DNA of 64,000 nucleotides. It comes from Marivita sp030148515. GTDB lineage: Bacteria > Pseudomonadota > Alphaproteobacteria > Rhodobacterales > Rhodobacteraceae. The translations under genes and the position numbers were made by a program. The notes beneath the pieces are model-generated. The model saw nothing but the letters and a program-made list of their open reading frames with translations, searched no databases and was not told the origin of the DNA. The stretch lies in the NCBI RefSeq assembly GCF_048006345.1, contig NZ_CP180351.1, positions 4,216,001 through 4,280,000 of the forward strand, read 5' to 3'. Below, piece by piece: positions 1-8,224 of this stretch; positions within the stretch are counted from its first letter, which is position 1; every line of letters begins with the position of its first letter.

Positions 1-1307
1 GGCGCTGTGGTAAAGCCGATCTGGTTGTTTACGACGATATGGACCGTGCCGCCGGTGCGGTGACCGCGCAGGCCGGACAGGGCGAAACATTCCGCCACGA
101 CACCCTGACCCGCAAAGGCCGCATCGCCGTGCAGAAGGATCGGCATGACCTTGCGGCGCTCGGTGTCGCCCATCTGGTCCTGCTTGGCGCGGACCTTGCC
201 CAGAACAACCGGGTTCACCGCCTCGAGGTGCGAGGGGTTGGCGGTCAGCGACAGGTGGACGGAGTTGCCATCGAATTCGCGGTCGGAGGACGCACCGAGG
301 TGATATTTCACGTCGCCCGAGCCATCGACTTCTTCGGGTTTGAAGCTGCCACCCTGGAATTCGTTGAAGATCGCGCGGTAGGGCTTCTGCATCACGTTAG
401 CCAGAACCGACAGGCGGCCGCGGTGCGGCATGCCGATGACGATTTCCTGAACGCCAAGGTTGCCACCCCGCTTGATGATCTGCTCCATCGCCGGAATGAG
501 GCTTTCGCCGCCATCAAGGCCAAAGCGCTTGGTGCCCATGTACTTCACATGGAGGAATTTCTCGAAGCCTTCGGCCTCGACCATCTTGTTCAGGATCGCC
601 TTGCGGCCTTCGCGGGTGAAGGCGACTTCTTTGCCGTAGCCTTCGATTCGTTCCTTCAGCCATGCGGACTGTTCAGGATCGGAGATGTGCATGTATTGCA
701 GCGCGAATGTGCCGCAATAAGTGCGGCGCACGATATCAAGGATCTCGCGCATGGACGCGATCTGGAGGCCCAGAACGTTGTCGATGAAGATCGGGCGGTC
801 CATGTCGGCCTCGGTGAAGCCGTAGGATTTCGGATCAAGTTCGGGGTGGGCCGTCTGTTCGCGCATGCCCAGCGGATCAAGATCGGCAGCCAGATGGCCC
901 CGGATACGGTAGGCGCGGATGATCATCAGGGCCCGGATGGAGTCGAGCACGGCGCGCTGGATTGCGTCGTCGGTGACCTGAACGCCTTTTTCCTGCGCCT
1001 TCGCCTTGATCTTTTCGCCTGCGCCTTTGATCTCTGCCGGGGCGACGGGCCATTGACCATCCAGTGCTGCGGTCAAGTCATCATTCGGCATCGGCGGCCA
1101 GTCGGGACGTGCCCAGCTTGGGCCGGATGCCTCTTTCTTGACGCTGACCTCGTCATCGCCCAGTTGCCGGAAAAACGCCTGCCACGCTTCATCGACCGCG
1201 TTGGGGTCGTTCGCATACCGCGCGTACATCTGTTCCAGATACGCCGCGTTGTGCCCCTGCATAAAGCTGGAGGCGTGGAAAAGGTCGTTGGGGCTTTGAT
1301 CCGTCAT
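1..1307 (-). CDS. sucA: 2-oxoglutarate dehydrogenase E1 component, 5' part
   Basis: Thiamine-diphosphate-dependent E1 subunit of the 2-oxoglutarate dehydrogenase complex, which decarboxylates 2-oxoglutarate on the way to succinyl-CoA. The window holds about the first 435 residues of a family usually near 985 residues; the rest lies left of position 1. The ATG at 1307 (MTDQSPNDLFHASSF) is preceded by GGGAGG. Conserved stretches include KRFGLDGGESLIPAMEQ, GMPHRGRLSVL and, at the window edge, VNNQIGFTTA. It is the last gene of the sucC-sucD-sucA direction, 155 bases downstream of sucD. Identity is certain; completeness cannot be judged. Confidence 0.97.
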   Translation of the reverse strand, partial: MTDQSPNDLFHASSFMQGHNAAYLEQMYARYANDPNAVDEAWQAFFRQLGDDEVSVKKEASGPSWARPDWPPMPNDDLTAALDGQWPVAPAEIKGAGEKIKAKAQEKGVQVTDDAIQRAVLDSIRALMIIRAYRIRGHLAADLDPLGMREQTAHPELDPKSYGFTEADMDRPIFIDNVLGLQIASMREILDIVRRTYCGTFALQYMHISDPEQSAWLKERIEGYGKEVAFTREGRKAILNKMVEAEGFEKFLHVKYMGTKRFGLDGGESLIPAMEQIIKRGGNLGVQEIVIGMPHRGRLSVLANVMQKPYRAIFNEFQGGSFKPEEVDGSGDVKYHLGASSDREFDGNSVHLSLTANPSHLEAVNPVVLGKVRAKQDQMGDTERRKVMPILLHGDAAFAGQGVVAECFALSGLRGHRTGGTVHIVVNNQIGFTTA

Positions 1308-1396
1308 GTGTTGTGGTCCTCCCGAACCGGTCTGATCAAGCAGCAGGAAAGAGGATCATGCGATCCGCTATCGCGCGGCTCTCTTGTTGTGCGCAA

Positions 1397-1456
1397 GCCG
1401 GGCGCGTGCCCGGCCTGCCGATAATCATGGGCGTAGGCCGGGGCGTCTGCCCGGCC
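1397..1456. repeat. two tandem GC-rich hairpins between sucD and sucA
   Basis: Two similar inverted repeats lie side by side. The first is GCCGGGC (1397-1403) with GCCCGGC (1408-1414), a 4-base loop. The second is GGCCGGG (1436-1442) with CCCGGCC (1450-1456), a 7-base loop. Neither is followed by a T-run on the transcribed strand, so they look more like mRNA stability or processing elements, or a short repeated palindromic element, than a terminator. The arms are seen directly; the role is inferred. Confidence 0.6.
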
Positions 1457-1462
1457 CTTGCC

Positions 1463-2347
1463 TTAACCCTTGATCGCAGCCAGCACCGCTTCGCCAAGGC
1501 TGGCGGGGCTTTCGGCAACGACGATGCCAGCGGATTTCATCGCTTCGATCTTGTCTTCTGCGCCGCCCTTGCCGCCTGCAACAATTGCGCCAGCATGGCC
1601 CATGCGACGGCCCGGAGGGGCAGTGCGGCCCGCGATGAAGCCAGCGGTTGGCTTCCAGCGGCCTTTTTTCTTCTCATCGGCGAGGAACTGTGCTGCTTCT
1701 TCTTCGGCAGAGCCACCGATCTCCCCGATCATGATGATCGACTCGGTCTCGTCATCCGCGAGGAACCATTCGAGCACATCAATATGCTCGGTCCCTTTGA
1801 TGGGATCGCCGCCAATGCCCACACAGGTGGACTGGCCAAGGCCGACGTCAGTGGTCTGCTTGACCGCCTCGTAGGTCAGAGTTCCCGAGCGCGACACAAC
1901 GCCGACGCTGCCGCGACGGTGGATGTGGCCGGGCATGATGCCGATCTTGCAGGCGTCGGGTGTGATGACACCGGGGCAGTTCGGGCCGATGAGGCGCGAC
2001 TTGGAGGTTTCAAGCGCGCGCTTGACCTTCATCATGTCCATCACCGGGATGCCTTCAGTGATGCAGACGATCACTTCCATCTCGGCGTCGATCGCTTCGA
2101 GGATCGAGTCCGCGGCGAAGGGTGGTGGCACGTAGATCACGGTCGCGTTCGCCTCGGTTGCGTGCTTGGCCTCGTGGACCGAGTTGAAGACCGGCAGGTC
2201 AAGATGGGTCATGCCACCTTTGCCGGGGGTCACGCCGCCGACCATCTTGGTGCCATAGGCAATCGCCTGTTCGGTATGGAAGGTGCCCTGCGAGCCGGTG
2301 AGGCCCTGGCAGATCACTTTGGTGTTTTCGTCGATGAGTACGGCCAC
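1463..2347 (-). CDS. sucD: succinyl-CoA synthetase (ADP-forming) subunit alpha
   Basis: CoA-binding, phosphohistidine-carrying subunit that makes ATP or GTP plus succinate from succinyl-CoA together with SucC. The protein is 294 residues, the usual length. I chose the GTG at 2347 because it has AGGAG five to nine bases upstream and gives the family start MAVLIDENTKVICQG; upstream ATG codons only add non-conserved sequence. The active-site histidine lies in GHAGAIVAGGKGG (His251). It is separated from sucC by one small exported-protein gene and followed by sucA. Confidence 0.96.
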   Translation of the reverse strand: MAVLIDENTKVICQGLTGSQGTFHTEQAIAYGTKMVGGVTPGKGGMTHLDLPVFNSVHEAKHATEANATVIYVPPPFAADSILEAIDAEMEVIVCITEGIPVMDMMKVKRALETSKSRLIGPNCPGVITPDACKIGIMPGHIHRRGSVGVVSRSGTLTYEAVKQTTDVGLGQSTCVGIGGDPIKGTEHIDVLEWFLADDETESIIMIGEIGGSAEEEAAQFLADEKKKGRWKPTAGFIAGRTAPPGRRMGHAGAIVAGGKGGAEDKIEAMKSAGIVVAESPASLGEAVLAAIKG

Positions 2348-2390
2348 GGTGGCTCTCCTACTTCTGTCGTTCGGTCCGCGCGGTGCGGAA

Positions 2391-2915
2391 TTATTCGTAA
2401 ATCTGGCTGTAGCCGATCGAGAGGGAGACCCCCCTGTCGCGGATCCAGCTGTGCGAGACGGCGAAATGGCGTTCCTTGGGGACGCGGAAGACCCATTGAT
2501 GTGCGGACTCATGCGGCGATGGTGTGTCCATCTCGTCTGAGAGCGCGCCGGGGTATGTCGCGTCGATCCGGGCCTGCATGATGTCGCGCAGGTCATTGAA
2601 GAACGCCTCGGTTCCGGGGTCGGGCGGAATGGTGAGCTGGCAGGCGAGGGAGTCGATCCGACGCGAGAACACCACGTGCGCGCCGCCGGGATTGCCGAAC
2701 ATGGCGGCCTCGTCCGAGGCCATCACCTGCGGCAACCCTGCGGCGGTTGCGAGTTCCTGTGCGGATGCGAAGAGCGCATCGAAGTCGAGCGATGTTGTGA
2801 CACACGCCTCGCCCATCAACGCGCCTGCGTCTGCCGGATCGTCAAACGGTCCAGCAGCGACCCAGCCGGGAATGGCCGCAACAGCAAGTGCGGTTATCCA
2901 GCCAGCCCGGATCAT
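2391..2915 (-). CDS. small secreted protein of unknown function inside the suc operon
   Basis: A 174-residue protein with an N-terminal signal peptide (MIRAGWITALAVAAIPGWVA, cleavage likely after GWVAAG), so probably periplasmic. I recognise no family. Two cysteines (in GEACVTT and SLACQLT) could form a disulfide. Its ATG at 2915 overlaps the sucC stop by one base (TGATG), so it should be translationally coupled to sucC, and sucD follows 43 bases later. The operon position is clear; any link to succinyl-CoA synthetase is not shown by the sequence. Confidence 0.8.
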   Translation of the reverse strand: MIRAGWITALAVAAIPGWVAAGPFDDPADAGALMGEACVTTSLDFDALFASAQELATAAGLPQVMASDEAAMFGNPGGAHVVFSRRIDSLACQLTIPPDPGTEAFFNDLRDIMQARIDATYPGALSDEMDTPSPHESAHQWVFRVPKERHFAVSHSWIRDRGVSLSIGYSQIYE

Positions 2916-4108
2916 CAGCCCTTGACCGCCTTCACGATCTTCTGCGCGCCGTCCTTGAGATCGTCGGCGGCAATCACGTCGAGGCCGGAGTTCTGGATGA
3001 TCTCCTTGCCCTTTTCGACGTTCGTGCCTTCGAGACGCACAACCAACGGCACCTTGAGGCCGACCTCTTTGACCGCCGCGATCACGCCTTCCGCGATCAC
3101 GTCACACCGCATGATGCCGCCGAAGATGTTGACGAGGATGCCTTTGACGTTCGGGTCGGATGTGATGATCTTGAACGCCTCGGTGACCTTTTCCTTGGTC
3201 GCCCCACCCCCCACGTCCAGGAAGTTGGCGGGTTCCGCTCCGTAAAGCTTGATGATGTCCATCGTCGCCATGGCAAGGCCCGCGCCGTTCACCATGCAGC
3301 CGATTTCACCGTCGAGCGCGATGTAGTTGAGGTCGTATTTGGATGCCTCAAGCTCTTTCGGGTCTTCTTCGGTCTCATCCCGCAGTTCGGCGATTTCGGG
3401 GTGCCGGTACATCGCGTTGCCGTCAAAGCCCATCTTGGCGTCGAGGCATTTCAGATCGCCATCGTCGGACACGATCAGCGGGTTGATCTCGAGCATCTCC
3501 ATGTCTTTTTCGGTGAAGAGCTTGTAGAGTGTGCCCATCAGCTGAACGCATTGTTTGACCTGCTTGCCTTCGAGGCCGAGGTTGAACGCGATGCGGCGAC
3601 CGTGGAACGGCTGGTAGCCCGTTGCAGGGTCGACCGAGAAGCTTAGGATTTTCTCGGGCGTCTTTTCCGCGACTTCCTCGATGTCCATGCCGCCTTCGGT
3701 GGAGGCGACGAAGGACACACGGCTGGTCTGGCGGTCGACGAGAAGGGCGAGATACATCTCGGTCTGGATGCCCGATCCGTCTTCGATATAGATGCGGTTG
3801 ACCTGCTTGCCCGCGTCGCCGGTCTGCTTGGTCACAAGGGTGCGGCCCAACATTTTCTTGGCTTCTTCGGCGGCTTCTTCAACCGAACGGGCAAGGCGTA
3901 CACCACCGGCTTCGCCAGCGCTCTCTTCCTTGAACTTGCCCTTGCCGCGACCACCTGCGTGGATCTGGGCCTTGACCACCCAGAGCGGCCCGTCCATTTC
4001 GCCTGCCTTGGTCTTGGCTTCTTCGGCCTTGAGGACCACGCGGCCATCCGACACCGGGGCGCCGTAGCTGCGTAGCAGGGCTTTCGCCTGATACTCGTGG
4101 ATGTTCAT
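2915..4108 (-). CDS. sucC: succinyl-CoA synthetase (ADP-forming) subunit beta
   Basis: ATP-grasp subunit that binds nucleotide and succinate and partners with SucD in the cytoplasm. At 397 residues it is full length. It starts with the family sequence MNIHEYQAKALLRSYG, has the glycine-rich ATP-grasp loop (GGRGKGKFKEE) near residue 53 and the C-terminal phosphate/CoA loop NIFGGIMRCDVIAEG near residue 328. It is first in sucC-(secreted protein)-sucD-sucA. A candidate promoter (4146-4174) and two palindromic operators (4221-4251) lie upstream, and the GT61 gene is divergent. Confidence 0.97.
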   Translation of the reverse strand: MNIHEYQAKALLRSYGAPVSDGRVVLKAEEAKTKAGEMDGPLWVVKAQIHAGGRGKGKFKEESAGEAGGVRLARSVEEAAEEAKKMLGRTLVTKQTGDAGKQVNRIYIEDGSGIQTEMYLALLVDRQTSRVSFVASTEGGMDIEEVAEKTPEKILSFSVDPATGYQPFHGRRIAFNLGLEGKQVKQCVQLMGTLYKLFTEKDMEMLEINPLIVSDDGDLKCLDAKMGFDGNAMYRHPEIAELRDETEEDPKELEASKYDLNYIALDGEIGCMVNGAGLAMATMDIIKLYGAEPANFLDVGGGATKEKVTEAFKIITSDPNVKGILVNIFGGIMRCDVIAEGVIAAVKEVGLKVPLVVRLEGTNVEKGKEIIQNSGLDVIAADDLKDGAQKIVKAVKG

Positions 4109-4145
4109 CGGTCAACTGTCCCGTTTCTTGCTGCGATTTGCGGCG

Positions 4146-4174
4146 ATATAAGTGCGGGAGGTGTGAAGACTTAA
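4146..4174 (-). promoter_or_regulatory. candidate sigma-70 promoter for sucC
   Basis: Read on the minus strand, TTAAGT (4169-4174) and TTATAT (4146-4151) are 17 bases apart, as expected for -35 and -10 boxes. A start near 4138 would give a leader of about 30 bases. The -10 is good and the -35 poor (3 of 6), which would fit a promoter needing an activator. Confidence 0.4.
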
Positions 4175-4178
4175 TTGT

Positions 4179-4212
4179 TTTTTTGCCGCAGGGCGGGCAA
4201 ATCGGCAAAAAA
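4179..4212. repeat. perfect 10-bp inverted repeat with T/A arms upstream of sucC
   Basis: TTTTTTGCCG (4179-4188) pairs exactly with CGGCAAAAAA (4203-4212) around a 14-base loop. It lies between the predicted sucC promoter and the TGTGATCACA pair. It could act as a terminator for antisense or divergent transcripts, or as a DNA-level element. I cannot decide which. Confidence 0.55.
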
Positions 4213-4220
4213 CCGACATT

Positions 4221-4251
4221 TGTGATCACAGCGAAAAAAAGTGTGATCACA
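4221..4251. promoter_or_regulatory. paired TGTGATCACA palindromes upstream of sucC (candidate operator)
   Basis: Two perfect 10-bp palindromes TGTGATCACA occupy 4221-4230 and 4242-4251, so their centres are exactly 21 bp (two helical turns) apart. In the sucC orientation the 11-base spacer contains a run of seven T. The pair begins 113 bases upstream of the sucC start. The same arrangement occurs upstream of sdhC at 12283-12313. This is the shape of a cooperative dimeric-regulator site. Which regulator binds is unknown; it could also serve the divergent gene at 4424. Confidence 0.75.
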
Positions 4252-4423
4252 TATCTATCGAAAGAGATAGACGCGGGTCCAACATGCAGCATGGCCACAC
4301 CCGAATCTTTTGAATTTTGGATGTGTTGACCATGACTCGCGCAGGCGCATACACTTAAATTCGATGTCGCTCGTGCACCAAAGCACACAATAAATCGCGG
4401 CACTTTGAGGACGACGCAGGTCA

Positions 4424-6307
4424 ATGAATACGAGTGTCCGCACATTCGAGGTGTGCCTGTCGGCCAGTTCAAGCGTCGACACGTGCGCTTTGCCGTTTTC
4501 TGAAATCGCCTGCCATCGCAATGCCCTCGTCGTGCCTTTTCGCCGGAGGCATCGTGACGGCAAAACGTTTCACGCCGGAGTGTTTGACGTCGACGGCAAA
4601 GTTTTGCGCGACACCGAGATTCGGACCCTGACTCGCAATACGCTTGCGACGCGCGATGTGCGCGATGCTGCCTTGGCTGACGCACAAAGCCTGCCGGGAT
4701 CGTGGCTGTTTTGCGGAGGTATGTCGATCCAGTTCGGACATGTTATCACCCGCGGACTTGGGCGAATTTGGGCCACGGACAGGTTGCCGAAGTCGGTAAA
4801 TCTGCTGTTCAGTTCGCTGCTCTACTCAGAATGTGAACACGCTTTCCTGAACCGTTTGCTCAAGTCGTTGGGCATAGAAAACGAGTACGCGATTGTTCAT
4901 GCGCCGACGCATGTCGAAACGCTTTACACCGCGCCGGATCTGTTCAGTGAGGTATGTGACGGCCTGGCGACGCCGAGTTACGCTGCTTGGGTTCGCAGCA
5001 AACTGCCCCGAAATGGCCAGTCGCGATTTGGTCGCAAAATCTACATCACGCGTAACCAGATGTCTGGAACGGTAGGACGGCATCTTTGCGAAGATGTTCT
5101 CGAGGAGAATCTGGCAAGTGCTGGCTTCGATATCGTCGCGCCGGAGCGGCTTAGTTTAACTGAACAGCTCGAGATGTATCGAGAGGCCGATACGGTCATC
5201 GCTGCAGATGGATCTGCGCTGCATATCCTGCCATTCACGTTCCGTCCCGACGCAACTTGCATCATTGTGAAGCGCAGGTCGGAAGTCCCGGCACTGATCA
5301 CCAATCATGTGCGCAGTTTCACACAAGCTCGGATCGTCGAAATCGATGCGATCGAGGACGTGGCGTGGCCACGCCAGCGCGCCGACAACATTTCGTTGGT
5401 CACACTCGATTTCGAAAAACTGCGCGTTGCCTTGATCGCACAGGGCGTCGTGGGAGCGAATGATCCATGGCGCTGCCCCACCCAGGAAGAGTTCGAAAAA
5501 TCACGCAACCTTGGTCGACCCCGATCTGTCGGCTTTGTCACAGACGCCGAGCGTCCTCAGTTCTTGAGGCAGTTGCGTCGCACACGACAGGAGAAAAAGA
5601 GTATGAAGGATATGAGTGAAGAGACGACGGTTCCCGCGCTTGAGGGGCAACCCTATATCGAGGTCCTTGGTCAACTGCACGAAAAACTGAAACCGAACTG
5701 GTACCTTGAGGTCGGCACATTCACCGGCAAGAGCCTGTCTCTGGCCAAATGCAATACAATTGCCGTCGATCCGGAGTTCAAGCTGAAGTACCCGGCTGTG
5801 AACACCGCCGGGACGCAGATGTTTTTCTTCCAGCAGGGCAGCGATGACTTTTTCGCGGGTGATTTTCTGAAGAAAAACAAGATTTCTGTAGATCTTGCGT
5901 TTCTGGATGGGATGCATCTTTTCGAGTATCTGCTTCGGGATTTTATCGAGACCGAAAAGGCAATGTCCAAGAAAGGGGTGATCGCGCTTCACGATTGCTG
6001 CCCGACAACGGAATATATGGCGACCCGCGAATTCCATCGGGGAGACTGGACAGGGGACGTCTGGAAGACCCTTCAAATCCTGCAACTCTATCGTCCCGAT
6101 CTCAAGATCGACGTGACGACCGCGCAGCCGACCGGGTTGGTGCTGATCCGTAACCTGAACCCACGCAGCACCGTACTAAGCAAGAAGTACGATGCGCTGG
6201 TCAAGGAATTCATGGACAAGGAGTTGTCGGATTTTGACGATGGCATCGCCGGGTTTTTCAAAACGCTGAACCTAAAGGATCCGGTAGAGGTTCTGAAAAA
6301 GATGTAA
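4424..6307 (+). CDS. GT61-family glycosyltransferase fused to a class I SAM methyltransferase
   Basis: A 627-residue two-domain protein. The N-terminal half matches the DUF563/GT61 glycosyltransferase pattern (KIYITRNQ near residue 206, then a stretch ending EADTVIAADGSALHILPF near 270). The C-terminal part from about residue 395 is a class I methyltransferase: YLEVGTFTGKSLSLA near 427 is the SAM-binding loop and VDLAFLDGMHLFEYLLRD follows. It probably builds and methylates a surface glycan. At the junction, AGGAG (5589-5593) stands 9 bases before an in-frame ATG (5603, Met394), as if a separate methyltransferase gene had been joined on. It lies inverted between sucC and mdh and ends in a terminator shared with mdh. 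Substrates are unknown. Confidence 0.85.
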   Translation: MNTSVRTFEVCLSASSSVDTCALPFSEIACHRNALVVPFRRRHRDGKTFHAGVFDVDGKVLRDTEIRTLTRNTLATRDVRDAALADAQSLPGSWLFCGGMSIQFGHVITRGLGRIWATDRLPKSVNLLFSSLLYSECEHAFLNRLLKSLGIENEYAIVHAPTHVETLYTAPDLFSEVCDGLATPSYAAWVRSKLPRNGQSRFGRKIYITRNQMSGTVGRHLCEDVLEENLASAGFDIVAPERLSLTEQLEMYREADTVIAADGSALHILPFTFRPDATCIIVKRRSEVPALITNHVRSFTQARIVEIDAIEDVAWPRQRADNISLVTLDFEKLRVALIAQGVVGANDPWRCPTQEEFEKSRNLGRPRSVGFVTDAERPQFLRQLRRTRQEKKSMKDMSEETTVPALEGQPYIEVLGQLHEKLKPNWYLEVGTFTGKSLSLAKCNTIAVDPEFKLKYPAVNTAGTQMFFFQQGSDDFFAGDFLKKNKISVDLAFLDGMHLFEYLLRDFIETEKAMSKKGVIALHDCCPTTEYMATREFHRGDWTGDVWKTLQILQLYRPDLKIDVTTAQPTGLVLIRNLNPRSTVLSKKYDALVKEFMDKELSDFDDGIAGFFKTLNLKDPVEVLKKM

Positions 6308-6310
6308 ATG

Positions 6311-6339
6311 AAAAAGGCGGCCACTGGGCCGCCTTTTTT
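6311..6339. terminator. bidirectional rho-independent terminator between the GT61-methyltransferase gene and mdh
   Basis: GGCGGCC (6316-6322) pairs with GGCCGCC (6327-6333) around a 4-base loop and is flanked by A5 on the left and T6 on the right. It can therefore stop transcripts from both convergent genes. Confidence 0.9.
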
Positions 6340-6358
6340 GTCTTTATCCAACGTGGCG

Positions 6359-7321
6359 TTACGCGAGGCTTTCGTCGATGCCTTTGCAGGCTTCAACCAG
6401 ACCTTTGACGGCGTTGACCGAATTGTCGAACATGGCCTGCTCGTCTTTGCTGAGCTGGATGTCGACGATCTTTTCGATGCCGCCGGCGCCGATGATGGTG
6501 GGAACGCCAACGTAGAAGCCATCAAGGCCGAATTCGCCGTCGCAATAGGCCGCGCAGGGCAGGAGGCGTTTCTGATCCTTGAGGTAGGCTTCGGCCATTT
6601 CGATGGCGGATGTCGCGGGGGCGTAGAACGCGGAGCCGGTTTTCAGCAGACCAACGATCTCTGCGCCGCCGTCACGGGTGCGCTGCACAATGGCGTCGAG
6701 CTTGTCTTGCGTGGTCCAGCCCATCTTCACCAGATCGGGCAGGGGGATGCCTGCGACGGTGGAGTAGCGGGTCAGCGGAACCATCGTGTCGCCGTGTCCG
6801 CCGAGTACAAAGGCGGTGACGTCTTTCATCGACACGTCGAATTCGAGGCTCAGGAAGTGGCGGAAGCGGGCGCTGTCGAGAACACCGGCCATGCCGCAGA
6901 CCTTGTGGGTCGGCAGGCCCGAGAACTGCTGGAGCGCCCAGACCATCGCGTCGAGCGGGTTGGTGATGCAGATCACGAACGCGTCCGGTGCGTTGGCGGC
7001 GATGCCTTCGCCCACGGATTTCATGACCTTGAGGTTGATGCCCAACAGGTCATCGCGGCTCATGCCCGGCTTGCGCGGTACACCGGCGGTGACGATGCAG
7101 ACGTCCGCGCCCGCGATGTCGGCGTAGTCCTGCGTGCCTTTGAGCTTTGCATCGAACCCTTCTGACGGGCCGGATTCAGCGATGTCGAGCGCCTTGCCCT
7201 CGGGGGTGCCTTCGGCAATGTCGAAAAGTACGACGTCGCCCAGTTCTTTGAGTGCCACGAGGTGAGCAAGGGTGCCACCGATCTGTCCCGCGCCGATGAG
7301 GGCAATCTTGGGTCTGGCCAT
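6359..7321 (-). CDS. mdh: malate dehydrogenase (NAD)
   Basis: Oxidises malate to oxaloacetate with NAD. The ATG at 7321 (MARPKIALIGAGQIGGTLA) gives 320 residues, the usual length of the lactate-dehydrogenase-like bacterial malate dehydrogenases, and has GGAGA upstream. The Rossmann loop is GAGQIG (10-15), Asp34 at the end of the second strand favours NAD, and the catalytic histidine is His176 in GGHGDTM. It is transcribed toward the suc operon but separated from it by the inverted GT61 gene and a terminator. Confidence 0.97.
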   Translation of the reverse strand: MARPKIALIGAGQIGGTLAHLVALKELGDVVLFDIAEGTPEGKALDIAESGPSEGFDAKLKGTQDYADIAGADVCIVTAGVPRKPGMSRDDLLGINLKVMKSVGEGIAANAPDAFVICITNPLDAMVWALQQFSGLPTHKVCGMAGVLDSARFRHFLSLEFDVSMKDVTAFVLGGHGDTMVPLTRYSTVAGIPLPDLVKMGWTTQDKLDAIVQRTRDGGAEIVGLLKTGSAFYAPATSAIEMAEAYLKDQKRLLPCAAYCDGEFGLDGFYVGVPTIIGAGGIEKIVDIQLSKDEQAMFDNSVNAVKGLVEACKGIDESLA

Positions 7322-7468
7322 GGAATTTGTCTCCGGTCCGTTTTGAATTTGCGCTGTGCTAGTCCGACTTGGGGTATTTCGCAAGTGCGGCGGAGACGCA
7401 CGTCTTGGCTGGCAGGTCGGGGCAGGCCGGGATATGTCAATGAAATGCCGTGGGAAAGTGGAGGTTTC

Positions 7469-8224
7469 ATGGACGCTCTGAGCTGGACAGTTTTTGCGTT
7501 GGGCGTTCCTGCGGTGGTCTTTGCGGGCGTCTCGAAAGGCGGTTTCGGGTCGGGCGCGGCGTTTGCCAGCGCGTCGATTCTGGCGTTGGTGGTGGAGCCC
7601 GCGATTGCGCTGGGGATCATGCTGCCGCTCTTGATGCTGATCGACGTGGTCAGCCTGCCTGCTTATTGGAAGAAGTGGAGCTGGCCGGAAACGCGACTGC
7701 TCCTGTGGGGCGGCGTGCCTGGCACGTTTCTGGGGGCGCTGTTCTTTGGCTGGGCCGATGATGATGCGATCCGGTTCCTGATCGGGGGTATCTCGGTCGC
7801 CTTTGTCGTCTGGCAGTTGGTTCAGGCGGCAGGCTGGGTGAAGATCGGGGAACGCCCGATGTCCCCGACCGCAGGTGTGACCGCGGGTGTCGCGTTAGGG
7901 TTCACCAGTTTTGTCAGCCATGCGGGCGGGCCGGTGGCGGCGGTGTATCTGCTGGGACGAAAGCTGAGCAAAACCGCCTTTCAGGCGACGACGGTGATCG
8001 TCTTCTGGGCGATGAACGTTCTGAAAGCGGGGATTTATGCCGCGATGGGCTTTTTCACGCTGGAGACGCTGACGCTGAACCTCGCGCTGGCGCCGTTTGC
8101 GATTTTGGGAACCTATCTGGGTGTCCGGGCACATCATATCGTGCCCGAACGGGTGTTTTTCGGTCTGACCTATGTGTTGCTCATGGTGACCGGATCAAAG
8201 CTGATCTTTGACGCGCTGACCTAG
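7469..8224 (+). CDS. TauE/SafE-family membrane permease (sulfite/sulfonate exporter type)
   Basis: A 251-residue inner-membrane protein with about seven or eight hydrophobic segments. It has the repeated TauE/SafE arrangement: an N-terminal GVSKGGFGSG motif near residue 22, and a second-half SFVSHAGGPVAAVYLL element. The family exports sulfite, sulfoacetate or other organic anions; the substrate here is unknown. The ATG at 7469 follows GAGG. The TAG stop shares CTAG (8221-8224) with the stop of the convergent small gene. Confidence 0.85.
   Translation: MDALSWTVFALGVPAVVFAGVSKGGFGSGAAFASASILALVVEPAIALGIMLPLLMLIDVVSLPAYWKKWSWPETRLLLWGGVPGTFLGALFFGWADDDAIRFLIGGISVAFVVWQLVQAAGWVKIGERPMSPTAGVTAGVALGFTSFVSHAGGPVAAVYLLGRKLSKTAFQATTVIVFWAMNVLKAGIYAAMGFFTLETLTLNLALAPFAILGTYLGVRAHHIVPERVFFGLTYVLLMVTGSKLIFDALT

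Noticed and set aside
39..1424. Long open frame on the plus strand (461 codons)
   Set aside because: It is the antisense shadow of sucA, whose reverse translation is strongly conserved; GC-rich DNA gives long false frames.
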